A stretch of 64,000 nucleotides of DNA, taken from contig NZ_FXLN01000004.1 of assembly GCF_900176635.1 (NCBI RefSeq), positions 1,322,231-1,386,230 on the forward strand, written 5' to 3'. Numbering within the stretch: position 1 is the first letter of the stretch; every line of letters starts with the position of its first letter. The DNA comes from Clostridium merdae. GTDB lineage: Bacteria > Bacillota > Clostridia > Oscillospirales > Acutalibacteraceae. This document shows positions 33,091 to 41,800 of this stretch, one piece after another. The notes below the pieces were generated by a model. It did not search any database. It was not told the DNA's origin and saw only the letters and a list, made by a program, of their open reading frames with translations. A program made the position numbers and the translations under genes.

Positions 33091-34794
33091 TTAGAAGTTA
33101 TTGCTGGCAGTCGAAAGCTGCGCACGGTTAATGGCACAAACAATACCTTTAATGGATGCCAGACTGATGTTATTGTCCAGACCGACACCGAACACGGTTT
33201 TGTAATCGGGTGTTGTCATTTGAATATAAGACAGCGCCTTGGAGTCTGCGCCCTTGGAGACCGCATGCTCATGGTACGATACAAAGCGGTAGTTCTGAAT
33301 GCCAACGCCACCCAGAGCTTTAAAGAACGCATCGATGGGTCCGTTACCTACGCCGCTAATTTTATGGTCTTCGTGGTGGAAGCGCAGAACACCCTCAAAG
33401 TGAACGATGGTCTCACCGTCGGCTTCATTTTCTTCATACAGCCGGTAGCTTTTGAGGTTGTAGGGATAGCGAATCTGAATATATTCCTTCTGGAACAAAT
33501 CGTAAATCTCTTGTGGCTGAAGCTCGCGGCCGAGGTTGTCGCAAGCGGTTTGCACCACCATACCAAATTCGGGGTACATTTCTTTTGGCAGGTTGTAGCC
33601 AAACATCTGCTGCATAATAAATGCCGCACCGCCCTTGCCAGACTGGCTGTTGATGCGAATAATCGGTTCGTACTCGCGTCCCACGTCTGCGGGGTCGATA
33701 GGCAGGTAAGGAACCTGCCACAACGGCGAGCGGCTCTTCTCCATATAATCCACACCTTTTTTGATGGCATCCTGGTGCGAGCCCGAGAACGCCGTAAACA
33801 CCAGCTCACCCGCATAGGGGTGCCTTTCGTGAACCACCATTTTGGTGCAGCTTTCGTACACCTTGCGGATTTCATTCATTTTAGAGAAATCGAGCTGTGG
33901 GTCAATGCCCTGCGTATACATGTTCATGGCAACCACCATAATATCTGCATTGCCGGTACGCTCGCCGTTGCCAAAGATGGTTCCTTCTACACGCTCAGCG
34001 CCCGCCATCATTCCCAGCTCGGTAGCTGCGACCGCACAGCCACGGTCGTTATGGGGATGAATGCTGATAATCGCTCGGTCTCGCCCTTTCATATTCCGGC
34101 AAAAATATTCAATTTGGTCTGCATAGCAATTGGGGGTGCTCCCCTCTACGGTGTTGGGCAAGTTGAGAATCACTTTATTCTCTGGTGTGGCATTGAGCTC
34201 ATCGAGCACCCGCTCACAAATACGGATGGCGTTATCCATCTCCGTGCCGGTAAAGCTCTCCGGTGAGTATTCAAAGCGAACGTTTGCGCCGCTCCTTTTC
34301 ACTTCTTCTTCCGTCAGCTCACGAACCAGCTTCGCACCATTGACCGCAATGTCAATAATCCCATCCATATCCGTGTTAAAAACAACCTTGCGCTGTAAGG
34401 TAGATGTGGAGTTGTAAAGATGGATAATCACATTTTTTGCCCCTGAGATTGCCTCAAAGGTCTTGTGAATTAAATGTGGGCGAGCTTGCACCAAAACCTG
34501 TATGGTAACATCGTCCGGAATTCGATTCTGGTCAATTAAGGCACGCAGCATCTCGTATTCCGTTTCTGAAGCGGAGGGAAAGCCCACTTCAATCTCTTTA
34601 AAGCCAATATCTACAAGGGTTTGGAAGAACAAGAGCTTTTCATCCAAATTCATGGGAGTTACCAGTGCCTGGTTGCCGTCGCGTAGGTCTACGCTGCACC
34701 ATACGGGCGCTTTGCGGATGGTGTTTTCGGGCCATTGACGATCTGGCAGATGAACCGGCTGAAAGGGGATATACTTTTGAAAGCCTGTTACCAT
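33091..34794 (-). CDS. leuA: 2-isopropylmalate synthase
   Basis: A 567-residue LeuA of the longer type (LeuA2), which joins acetyl-CoA and 2-oxoisovalerate, the first committed step to leucine. The TIM barrel starts with PVWCSVDLRDGNQALVTPMN (about residues 30-49), with metal ligands in DLRDGNQ and in SIHPHNDRGCA (about 238-248). The C-terminal domain (about 440-560) is the leucine-binding regulatory region. Length matches the group. GGAG precedes the ATG at 34794. It is preceded by a T-box leader and followed by leuB; leuC and leuD, which code for the isomerase, are absent here. Confidence 0.97.
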   Translation of the reverse strand: MVTGFQKYIPFQPVHLPDRQWPENTIRKAPVWCSVDLRDGNQALVTPMNLDEKLLFFQTLVDIGFKEIEVGFPSASETEYEMLRALIDQNRIPDDVTIQVLVQARPHLIHKTFEAISGAKNVIIHLYNSTSTLQRKVVFNTDMDGIIDIAVNGAKLVRELTEEEVKRSGANVRFEYSPESFTGTEMDNAIRICERVLDELNATPENKVILNLPNTVEGSTPNCYADQIEYFCRNMKGRDRAIISIHPHNDRGCAVAATELGMMAGAERVEGTIFGNGERTGNADIMVVAMNMYTQGIDPQLDFSKMNEIRKVYESCTKMVVHERHPYAGELVFTAFSGSHQDAIKKGVDYMEKSRSPLWQVPYLPIDPADVGREYEPIIRINSQSGKGGAAFIMQQMFGYNLPKEMYPEFGMVVQTACDNLGRELQPQEIYDLFQKEYIQIRYPYNLKSYRLYEENEADGETIVHFEGVLRFHHEDHKISGVGNGPIDAFFKALGGVGIQNYRFVSYHEHAVSKGADSKALSYIQMTTPDYKTVFGVGLDNNISLASIKGIVCAINRAQLSTASNNF

Positions 34795-34872
34795 AATTGA
34801 TCTCTCCTTTTAAACATGAATCTAATTACTTCACCATTTGCTGAATTCCCCATTGTAAATTGGCATAATAAC

Positions 34873-35180
34873 AAAAAAAGCCCCTGACTCAGCTAAGTGC
34901 TGAGTCAGGGGCGAATTTGTGTAAGACAAACCCGCGGTACCACCCTGATTCGGTAATCTGCTTTCGCAGAACACCCTTAAAAAGCCTCTAACAAGGCTCC
35001 GGCTGTTAACGCTGCCTATTGCGTCCGGCCTTACAAAACGTTCTTCAGGCCGGCGACTCCGGGATGAGCTATTCACACTGGGCTCCGCACCGGCTCGCAC
35101 CAACCGCCGGCTCTCTGACTGCATTGCCAAATGTCTTATTCCCTTCAAAGTCTTTGGGGGACCAAATGGTCTATGAAATT
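34873..35180 (-). ncRNA. T-box leader of the leucine operon
   Basis: About 300 bases that fold as a T-box riboswitch, which reads through a terminator only when the matching tRNA is uncharged. Signature parts on the minus strand: AGAGAGCC stem I motif (35117-35110), GTGTGAATAGCTCATCC with CTC (Leu codon, 35068-35066) as the likely specifier, the T-box AGGGTGGTACCGCGG (34946-34932), and a terminator with a perfect 14-bp stem (34912-34899 and 34893-34880) and seven T. Leu fits the downstream leuA. Confidence 0.95.
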
Positions 35181-35186
35181 GATACT

Positions 35187-35215
35187 ATTATATGAGTAGG
35201 TTTTCGATTTGTCAA
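35187..35215 (-). promoter_or_regulatory. Sigma-A promoter of the leucine operon
   Basis: On the minus strand TTGACA (35215-35210), a 17-bp spacer and TATAAT (35192-35187): both boxes match consensus exactly. Transcription would start near 35180, at the 5' end of the T-box. Confidence 0.92.
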
Positions 35216-35218
35216 CCA

Positions 35219-35923
35219 TTAATTTTCGGAATGCTCTTCTTTGCCATAGGCACGGTTTGCCGCTTCTCTCGCCAAATCGATAACCGTATGCTCCCGAAGA
35301 GTGCCCTGCTCACCATTGGGAATAGTAGCGATAACCTCTGCTACCATAGAGCGCATCCATAGCCCGGGAGTAATGCGCAGGGTGTAGCCGCAACCCGGTT
35401 CAGTCATCCACTCATAAGCAGAAGCACGGGGTAAGCCATAGGCAGAAAGCAGTGCCATCATAACACCACCGTGCATAACTACCGCAGCGCTTGTCGTGCC
35501 TGAGCTAAGCAGTTCCTCCACCAACTTTTCAAACGCGGTGCAAACACGCGATATAAATGCTTTGCTGTCTTCTCCGTTAGGGGGTGCCGCCTGCTGGCCG
35601 CTCTCAATCCAGCGCAGGAACTCGGGGTCGTTTTCCAGCTCCTTGGCTGTTTTGCCCTCCCAATCGCCAAAATCGCACTCGCGAAGATCCTCAATCAGAT
35701 TAGGTTGCGTCTCTGGGTATATAATCTGCATGGTCTGCACACAGCGCGCAAGAGGGCTGCTGTAATATGCCTGAACAGCGGGGTAATCCTGCTGCTCTTT
35801 CATTTGCATTAATTGCTCAATCCCCTGCTCCGAAAGGGGGGAATCGGTACGCCCTACATACTGGCCAAGGGCATTTGCCTCGGTAACTCCATGGCGAATT
35901 ACGTGGATTAGATATGACTTCAT
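35219..35923 (-). CDS. Histidine phosphatase family protein
   Basis: A 234-residue member of the phosphoglycerate mutase-like histidine phosphatases. The phospho-accepting motif is VIRHGVTEAN (RHG, residues 10-12), with YSSPLARCVQT (about 54-64), the acid Glu in LRECDFGDWEG, and a second His in VVMHGGVMM (about 149-157). It would remove phosphate from a small molecule; alpha-ribazole phosphatase and PhoE-type broad phosphatases are close shapes, and the substrate cannot be set. The C-terminus is longer than in the core family. AAAGGAG precedes the ATG at 35923. It is divergent from an XRE regulator. Confidence 0.92.
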   Translation of the reverse strand: MKSYLIHVIRHGVTEANALGQYVGRTDSPLSEQGIEQLMQMKEQQDYPAVQAYYSSPLARCVQTMQIIYPETQPNLIEDLRECDFGDWEGKTAKELENDPEFLRWIESGQQAAPPNGEDSKAFISRVCTAFEKLVEELLSSGTTSAAVVMHGGVMMALLSAYGLPRASAYEWMTEPGCGYTLRITPGLWMRSMVAEVIATIPNGEQGTLREHTVIDLAREAANRAYGKEEHSEN

Positions 35924-35966
35924 AAGATATTGCTCCTTTTTTACTTCTTGCTACGACATCTAGCGG

Positions 35967-36007
35967 TTTACAATCCGTTGTATTTGTTATATACTTTACA
36001 ATACGTT
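35967..36007 (+). promoter_or_regulatory. Promoter and direct-repeat operator of the XRE gene
   Basis: TTTACA (35967-35972), 17 bp, TATACT (35990-35995). A 13-base word, TTTACAAT(C/A)CGTT, occurs at 35967-35979 over the -35 and at 35995-36007 just after the -10, which suggests autorepression by the downstream XRE protein. Confidence 0.72.
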
Positions 36008-36042
36008 AAAGAGATACAAATTTCGACGGGGGTTTTCCGGCA

Positions 36043-36747
36043 ATGAACAGTAATTTTTCCAGAATCATGACTTTACTGCGGAAAGAGCAGGGATATAGTC
36101 AAAAAAAGGTAGCGGAAGAGCTTGGCGTTTCGCAGGCTCTGCTTTCTCACTACGAAAAAGGCATTCGCGAATGCGGGCTTGATTTTGTAGTGCGAGCCGC
36201 CGATTTTTACAATGTGTCCTGCGATTATCTCTTGGGGCGCACCCCAGACCGCAGCGGGGCAACCCTTACCGTAGAGGATATCCCCGAGCCGGATACTGTT
36301 GGAAAAGAAAATGTAATGAAAGGCAGCTTACTGCCGGTACTCAATAAAAAGCTGCTTGCAAACTCGTTGAATATTATCTTCAGCCAGCTACAAAAATGTG
36401 GAAACAAGGCACTTACTACTGAGATTTCTGCCTGTTTGACACTTGCTGTTTATAAAGCATTTCGTATTATTTATTCGGCAAACCCCAAAAATCCACAAGG
36501 CATGTTTGTAGCGCCACACGGTTTAGACAAAGGACTTTCCGACGCGGCACTCTCCATTGCACAGGCAAACGCAGAATATGTTGCAAGTGGTGAAGATTTG
36601 GAGCAGGAAAAAGGGTTAAAAAAGGAACAAGCTCCTTTGCTCTCTCCGGAATTACTTCAAGAACAATACCCGCTGTTTGCCGGTTCTCTATTCCATTTGG
36701 TACAAAGTGCTGAATCCCGCATGGGACTAAGGCATTTGGATAAATAG
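36043..36747 (+). CDS. XRE-family helix-turn-helix regulator
   Basis: A 234-residue protein with an N-terminal HTH_3 domain (residues 8-62: GYSQKKVAEELGVSQALLSH and ADFYNVSCDYLLGRT). The rest (about 75-234) is helical, has no recognised domain and may sense a ligand or mediate dimers. It does not have the LexA-like peptidase fold. The ATG at 36043 has a weak GGGGG ribosome site 14 or more bases ahead. It carries paired repeats at its promoter, implying autoregulation, and it is divergent from the phosphatase gene. A terminator lies 45-90 bases after the stop. Confidence 0.88.
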   Translation: MNSNFSRIMTLLRKEQGYSQKKVAEELGVSQALLSHYEKGIRECGLDFVVRAADFYNVSCDYLLGRTPDRSGATLTVEDIPEPDTVGKENVMKGSLLPVLNKKLLANSLNIIFSQLQKCGNKALTTEISACLTLAVYKAFRIIYSANPKNPQGMFVAPHGLDKGLSDAALSIAQANAEYVASGEDLEQEKGLKKEQAPLLSPELLQEQYPLFAGSLFHLVQSAESRMGLRHLDK

Positions 36748-36790
36748 TATGTAACATAAAGCCTAGAAAACAATACATATCTAGTATTGA

Positions 36791-36836
36791 GGAGAAGCAG
36801 CGTTACTTTCTTAAGTCGTTGCTTCTTCTTTTTTTA
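36791..36836 (+). terminator. Terminator of the XRE regulator gene
   Basis: GGAGAAGCAGCG (36791-36802) pairs with CGTTGCTTCTTC (36817-36828) using two G-U pairs; seven T residues follow (36829-36835). Confidence 0.8.
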
Positions 36837-37158
36837 GTCTCTTTTCGGTTGTCTAACCTCAATATTTGAGGATGCTCCTTAAAGCCATTTTTCTAACGAC
36901 CTGAATTTCCAAAGAATATGTTTTAGATAAACACCATGGTTATTATTCTTAAAAGGAAATCCTTTTTGGGGGTTATTAACACTGTAACTGAATTATGTGA
37001 ACAAGTCAATACTAGACAATGAAATACAAAAGCGCGGGGGTCTTTACAAGTTACAGCATACCTCATTATACACTTCCTTATCATACAGATGCAACTGATT
37101 CATACGACACTACTATTCGAGCCATAGCTTTATACGGCACGGCATAAAATGCAACAAC
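36837..37158. other. Gene-free A+T-rich stretch
   Basis: About 320 bases with no credible frame, promoter or fold. Two palindromic structures follow it directly. Confidence 0.6.
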
Positions 37159-37200
37159 ATTATTCCTTAAGAATTACAGCTGTAATTCTTAAGGAATAAT
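37159..37200. repeat. Perfect 42-bp palindrome
   Basis: Two exact 21-base arms meet with no spacer at CAG|CTG (axis between 37179 and 37180). The arms contain two CTTAAG hexamers. It lies ten bases from a second near-continuous hairpin. It has no poly-T tail and is too long and symmetrical for an ordinary operator. Confidence 0.9.
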
Positions 37201-37210
37201 AGAAATAAGA

Positions 37211-37254
37211 AAGCCTGGTTTTAACTTACCACGAGGTAAGTTAAAACCAGGCTT
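37211..37254 (-). terminator. Terminator with perfect 20-bp stem after the isomerase gene
   Basis: Arms 37211-37230 and 37235-37254 are exact complements with a 4-base ACGA loop. The minus side continues in TTTCTTATTTC, which gives a U-rich tail 54 bases after the isomerase stop. Confidence 0.82.
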
Positions 37255-37307
37255 TTGTATTTATGATTACTATAAAATACCATTCGCCGCTCATTTCCCA
37301 ATACAAA

Positions 37308-37991
37308 TTACGACTTCGGGTACTCGTTGCAGAGCAAACGGTAGGGTAGCTCATCTTCCTCAATAGTGGGGAATCGGCCAATCGGTTCTAAGAAACGGTT
37401 ATCGGTATTGTCGTCGTTACATTGGCTTACTTCGCCCAACAGCACCGGCCCTGTATCTTCCTCTACGGTAAAATCATGGTACAAATACGGCTGTATGCTA
37501 ATGCTCTCACCCGGTATTAAGCGCACCTGTGTTCCTGCGGGAACCGTAAATACTCGGCCATCCATATGAACACAAACCTCCCCCGCCTCGTCCAGTTCTT
37601 CACTGGGAGTGGAGTTGTACACGCGAATCAGCACATTGCCGCCACCGCGATTGATTATGTCTTCCATCTTACTCCGGTGGAAGTGCATCGGCGAGTATTG
37701 GCCCTCGCGTAAATAGAGCAGCTTTTCGGCATAGGTCTTGGCATATTGCTCTTTTTTTGCTAAGTTTCCGTTTCGAATGGTAATCAGTGAAAATCCGACT
37801 CTGTTAAAGTCGCCCAAACCGTAGTCTGTGATATCCCAGCCCAGCATATTATCGCGTATTTCGTCATACTCACTGCCCTTGGTTTTCCAGTCCTGCGGTG
37901 TAAAGGAACAGAAGGGCGGCAGAGCAAAGCGGTATTCCTTTACGAACGCCTCCATTTCTGCCAGCGCCTTGTTAATCTCACTGCGTTTCAT
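37308..37991 (-). CDS. D-lyxose / D-mannose isomerase
   Basis: A 227-residue cupin of the D-lyxose isomerase family, which interconverts D-lyxose with D-xylulose and D-mannose with D-fructose. Metal ligands are visible in SPMHFHRSKMEDI (His, His, Glu; about residues 107-119) and the late His in SIQPYLYHDFTVEE (about 170-183). The ATG at 37991 is chosen because AGAGGG lies six bases ahead; the reading from 38075 overlaps the kinase gene. It follows a PfkB sugar kinase gene by two bases, so the pair form one unit that could turn imported mannose or lyxose into a ketose phosphate. Confidence 0.9.
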   Translation of the reverse strand: MKRSEINKALAEMEAFVKEYRFALPPFCSFTPQDWKTKGSEYDEIRDNMLGWDITDYGLGDFNRVGFSLITIRNGNLAKKEQYAKTYAEKLLYLREGQYSPMHFHRSKMEDIINRGGGNVLIRVYNSTPSEELDEAGEVCVHMDGRVFTVPAGTQVRLIPGESISIQPYLYHDFTVEEDTGPVLLGEVSQCNDDNTDNRFLEPIGRFPTIEEDELPYRLLCNEYPKS

Positions 37992-37993
37992 CG

Positions 37994-38956
37994 TCATCCC
38001 TCTTTTCGGTTCAAAAAATCTGTAACCATATGAATTGTGGGCATTGCAGGGATTCCCCCGCGCTTTTGAACACACAGTGTGGCAACCGCATTGGCAAACT
38101 CCGTAAACTGTTGGAGTTGCTCTTCATGAAGCTCATTGGGGCGAAGCCCGCTTACCGCAAGCTGATAAAGAAAACCACCCCAGAAAGCATCCCCTGCTCC
38201 TGTGGTATCTACCACTGGAACATCGGGAACAGAAACAAGAGCAGATGCGCCTTTCACTGCGGTATAAGCACCATCGCTGCCAAGTGTTACTACCGCACAA
38301 GAAATTCCCTTTTGAAAAAGATGGCTGGCGGCAGCTTCGGGAGAGGATTCTCCTGTAATCATACCGACTTCTTCATCACTAATTTTCACAATGTCTGCAT
38401 ATTGAAGAACACTTTGCATTACCTCTGCGGCTTCCTTTTCGCTGTTCCACAATGGAGCACGATAGTTGGGGTCATAAGAAATAATCGCCCCTGCCTTCTT
38501 CGCAGATTTCACCGCTTCTATTGTGGCAGAACGCGAAGGCTCGTTCGTAAGGGAGAGGGAACCGAAATGAAAAATTTTACACGCTTCTGTTAGCTCACGA
38601 TTTACTTCACTTGCTAACAGACACGTATCTGCTCCCGGCTTTCGTGCAAAAGAAAATTTACGCTCGCCTGTTTCAGACAGTTCCACAAAGGCAAGGGTTG
38701 TAAACACATCCTCTGCGCTAATTAATCCGGACGTATCAACGCCCTTTTCTTCCAGCACCTTGCGCAGAAACTCGCCGTGCATATCTTTACCCACTTTACC
38801 AATAAACGATGTTTTCAGGCCTAAGTTCGAGGCAGCACACAATACGTTCGCAGGCGCTCCGCCCGGATTTTGCTCAAATAGGCGTGTACCGTTCTCACTT
38901 ATGCCATGGTATGTAAAATCAATCAGCAGCTCACCCAATGCGACGATATCGAACAT
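37994..38956 (-). CDS. PfkB-family sugar kinase (fructokinase-like)
   Basis: A 320-residue ribokinase-family enzyme. The N-terminal FDIVALGELLIDFTYHG and GGAPANVLCA (about residues 31-40) are typical of bacterial fructokinases, and the catalytic C-terminal motif is VDTTGAGDAFWGGFLYQLA (about 247-265) with the base Asp. It would phosphorylate D-fructose or a related ketose using ATP. The isomerase encoded two bases downstream makes D-fructose from D-mannose or D-xylulose from D-lyxose, so both products are possible substrates. It has its own promoter at 39140-39169 and lies downstream of the ABC importer operon. Confidence 0.93.
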   Translation of the reverse strand: MFDIVALGELLIDFTYHGISENGTRLFEQNPGGAPANVLCAASNLGLKTSFIGKVGKDMHGEFLRKVLEEKGVDTSGLISAEDVFTTLAFVELSETGERKFSFARKPGADTCLLASEVNRELTEACKIFHFGSLSLTNEPSRSATIEAVKSAKKAGAIISYDPNYRAPLWNSEKEAAEVMQSVLQYADIVKISDEEVGMITGESSPEAAASHLFQKGISCAVVTLGSDGAYTAVKGASALVSVPDVPVVDTTGAGDAFWGGFLYQLAVSGLRPNELHEEQLQQFTEFANAVATLCVQKRGGIPAMPTIHMVTDFLNRKEG

Positions 38957-39380
38957 TCAATCACTCCCGAAATAATTATAGTCGAGCTAATCTAAAATGA
39001 CAGCAGGCACTTTGCAGCACCAAAATATTGCACTATAAATCCAAATTTAAAACCTGCTTTCATCGCTCGAAACAACCATTTTTGCGATAACTTCCGGCAA
39101 GCTTCATGAATATGAATCACCATTTTATACTGTTGTCTTATTTTACCACAAAAGAAGTATAAATTTCAATTCTACACCCTTTTTACTTAAGGAGTACAAG
39201 TGTCGTGTTTTTGTAACACTCGTTTAGAATCATTATGAATCAAAATTCTTCTCTGAAATATGTGCTTCTATGAATTGGACGGCAAAGGAATCATCCCTCA
39301 CCGTCCCTTCACAAAAGAGAAAACAGTATTTCTAATTGGAATAGAAAGTCATGAAGATATTTCTCTTATTTTGTACTTTT
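38957..39380. other. Gene-free stretch with the kinase promoter
   Basis: About 420 bases between the kinase and the substrate-binding protein gene. The only supported signal is the minus-strand promoter near 39140-39169. I saw no clear terminator for the importer operon. Confidence 0.6.
39140..39169 (-). promoter_or_regulatory. Promoter of the kinase-isomerase operon
   Basis: TTGAAA (39169-39164), 18 bp, TAAAAT (39145-39140) on the minus strand, giving a leader of about 175 bases. Confidence 0.6.
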
Positions 39381-40496
39381 TTACTTCAGAAGTGCCATGC
39401 GTCCGGCATCATTTGCAAATGCCTCTTTTGCATTTTCTTTTGTAACTACAACAGGTGCGAGCTCATACACACCAACATCCTTTTTGCCGTTATTTACGGT
39501 TGTATCAGGAGCGAGCATTCCCTTACCTGCCTGCAAGCCTTTAATGATCTCAACTGTTTTCCCTACCAGAACATCGGTGGGCTTGGCAACAGTGGAATAC
39601 TGTTTGCCAGACCAAATCCACTGAACGGACTCATTTTCTGCATCAAGACCTGAAACAACGGGGATTTTCTGCCCGGCCTGCTCGGAAGCGGTAATAATCG
39701 CACGGGCAATGCCATCGTTGGGAGAAAGAACACCGTGGATTTCTTTGCCAGAGTAGAAACCGGAAAGCAGGGAATCCATACGAGCCTGCGCTTTCGAATT
39801 ATCCCAATCCATAGTAGCGCACTGCGTAAAGTCTTTCTGGCCGGAGACAACCACTAAGGTACCATCATCAATTTTGGGCTGGAGCACTTTCATCGCGCCC
39901 TTAAAGAAGTTCGGGGCGTTGGGGTCAGCAGGGCCGCCGCCAAACAGTTCAATGTTATAGGGGCCTTTGCCCTTTTGAGCAGCTAAGCCATCCAGTAAAG
40001 CCTGACCTTGCAGCTCACCGGTTTTGATACTGCCAAACTGTACGACTCCGTCGACACCGGTTGTGTTTTCCAGCAGACGATCGTAGCCAATTACACTAAT
40101 GCCGGCTGCGCTTGCTTCTTCCAAAACTGCACCAAGCTGAGAACCGTCGACGGGGCCAACAACAATTACCTTGGCGCCGTTCTGAATCATCGACTCAATT
40201 TGCTGTTGCTGCTGGGGAACCTTATTGTCGGCATGCTGAACAATTGCCTTAAATCCAGCAGCCTCCAATTGCTCCTTAAACATTTTATCCGCTTCTGCCC
40301 AGTTTTGCGTTCCAAGCCAAGGCAGTGCTACGCCGATGGTTGCATCGGCTGCAAAACCCTTTTCACCGGAAGCTGCAGCGGACGGTGCTGCGGGTGCCGC
40401 AGAGCTGGTGTTGGAGGCTGTGCCGCCACAGCCGGTGAGTGCTGCCATAATAAAGGATGCCACGAGGAACAGGGATAAGCTTTTTTTCTTTTTCAT
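39381..40496 (-). CDS. Sugar ABC transporter substrate-binding lipoprotein
   Basis: A 371-residue ChvE/XylF-type periplasmic-binding-fold lipoprotein. The signal peptide ends in the lipobox LTGC (Cys23), followed by a Ser/Ala-rich linker (about 25-45) and the two-lobed sugar-binding domain (VALPWLGTQNWAEADKMFKE; GPVDGSQLGAVLEEA; SPNDGIARAIITASEQAG). It would capture a monosaccharide outside the membrane. It follows the permease gene by 56 bases on the same strand and completes a three-gene importer. The ChvE group binds several aldoses, such as galactose, arabinose and xylose; the specificity here cannot be read. Confidence 0.93.
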   Translation of the reverse strand: MKKKKSLSLFLVASFIMAALTGCGGTASNTSSAAPAAPSAAASGEKGFAADATIGVALPWLGTQNWAEADKMFKEQLEAAGFKAIVQHADNKVPQQQQQIESMIQNGAKVIVVGPVDGSQLGAVLEEASAAGISVIGYDRLLENTTGVDGVVQFGSIKTGELQGQALLDGLAAQKGKGPYNIELFGGGPADPNAPNFFKGAMKVLQPKIDDGTLVVVSGQKDFTQCATMDWDNSKAQARMDSLLSGFYSGKEIHGVLSPNDGIARAIITASEQAGQKIPVVSGLDAENESVQWIWSGKQYSTVAKPTDVLVGKTVEIIKGLQAGKGMLAPDTTVNNGKKDVGVYELAPVVVTKENAKEAFANDAGRMALLK

Positions 40497-40552
40497 ACTA
40501 ACCTCCTGTTTTAAGTCCTTCGACTAATATGTAAGGCCCGGCCATCAGTCTC

Positions 40553-41800
40553 TTAAGAACTGCTATCAGCAGGGTTACCTTCTTTGGGGGTGCTTTCCTT
40601 TGTAGGGAACAGCCTTCCAATAATAGACGCGCGGCCCTGTTGCTTATTGAAAACATCAAATGCAACTGCGGCAAGCAGAACAAGACCTTTAATCACCTGT
40701 GTGCGGTCCGCACCAATTCCCATCAGCATCAACCCGGAGTTGAGAACTGCCATCACCAAACCGCCAACCATCGTTGCCATAATGGTACCCACACCACCGG
40801 AAACAGCCGCACCGCCAATAAAGACCGATGCAATGGCATCCAGTTCCCATCCGGTTCCATCAGACGGGCCAGCCGCAGTGGAGCGGCCTACAAACATAAT
40901 TCCTGCCAATGCAGCCAGCATAGACATATTGAGCATTGTTAGAAAATAGGTTTTGGGGACATTCACGCCGGAGAGAGCCGCCGAGCTTTTGTTACCGCCA
41001 ACCGCATAAATGTGGCGACCAAAGCGGGTACGCTCCGTAATGATGTGGTAAATAATGACCAGAATCACAAGGATTAAGCCCGGTACGGGGAACGATGTGC
41101 CGGGACGCCCTGTGCCGAAAATCCATGTTAAGTAACCAATTACAATGCCGACGAGGCAAATGCGAACCACCACCGGCCACAGCTCCTCTGATTTTCCGGT
41201 AAGTTTCGATAAGCGGTCACGCTTGCGAAGCTCCATAAAAGCATAAGCAGCAACGGCAAGGATTCCGAGTAGCAATGTGGAATTGTTCATTCCCGTAAAA
41301 GCAGGACCCCAATCGGGCAAATATCCCGCGCCGATTACTTTTAGTTCTGCCGGAGCCGGTACGGAAATCGACTTTGAAATCCAGATCACGCCACCGCGAA
41401 AAATCATCATACCGCCCAGTGTGGTAATAAAACCGGGAATTCCAAGCTTTGAGAGCCAGAATCCCTGCCACGCACCAATTGCAGCACCTATTGCCAAGCT
41501 GAGCAGTACCGCGGCCCACCACGGCAATCCCAAATCCCGCGCTGTGAGTGCCATCACCATACCGCAAAAACCGGCTACCGAACCCACAGACAAATCAATT
41601 TGCCCAATGACAATGACCATTAGCATTCCAATCGCCAGTACCAATACATAAGCGTTTCCAGAGATTAAGTTTTGAAAGTTGGAAGACGTAATCATTCTCC
41701 CGCCGGAAGTAATATTAAAGATAAGGGTAAGTGCCACTAAAGCAATTACCATGCTGTACTGCCGCAGACCGCCGCCAAATACTTTCTTAACATGTTTCAT
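40553..41800 (-). CDS. mmsB: Multiple monosaccharide ABC transporter permease
   Basis: A 415-residue membrane permease of the GguB/XylH type. It has about ten transmembrane helices; the motifs LAIGMLMVIVIGQIDLSVGS (about residues 53-72) and YAVGGNKSSAALSGVNV (about 265-281) are conserved in ribose/xylose-class permeases. It forms the channel for the sugar importer with the ATPase encoded upstream and the lipoprotein downstream. Its start overlaps the ATPase gene by 14 bases, so translation is coupled. The central loop (RKRDRLSKLTGKSEELWPVV) is a cytoplasmic insert typical of the XylH group. Confidence 0.93.
   Translation of the reverse strand: MKHVKKVFGGGLRQYSMVIALVALTLIFNITSGGRMITSSNFQNLISGNAYVLVLAIGMLMVIVIGQIDLSVGSVAGFCGMVMALTARDLGLPWWAAVLLSLAIGAAIGAWQGFWLSKLGIPGFITTLGGMMIFRGGVIWISKSISVPAPAELKVIGAGYLPDWGPAFTGMNNSTLLLGILAVAAYAFMELRKRDRLSKLTGKSEELWPVVVRICLVGIVIGYLTWIFGTGRPGTSFPVPGLILVILVIIYHIITERTRFGRHIYAVGGNKSSAALSGVNVPKTYFLTMLNMSMLAALAGIMFVGRSTAAGPSDGTGWELDAIASVFIGGAAVSGGVGTIMATMVGGLVMAVLNSGLMLMGIGADRTQVIKGLVLLAAVAFDVFNKQQGRASIIGRLFPTKESTPKEGNPADSSS

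Noticed and set aside
33007..34266. Open plus-strand frame of 419 codons
   Set aside because: It is antisense to leuA, a gene with every family motif. Its translation has no domain, and there is no ribosome site.
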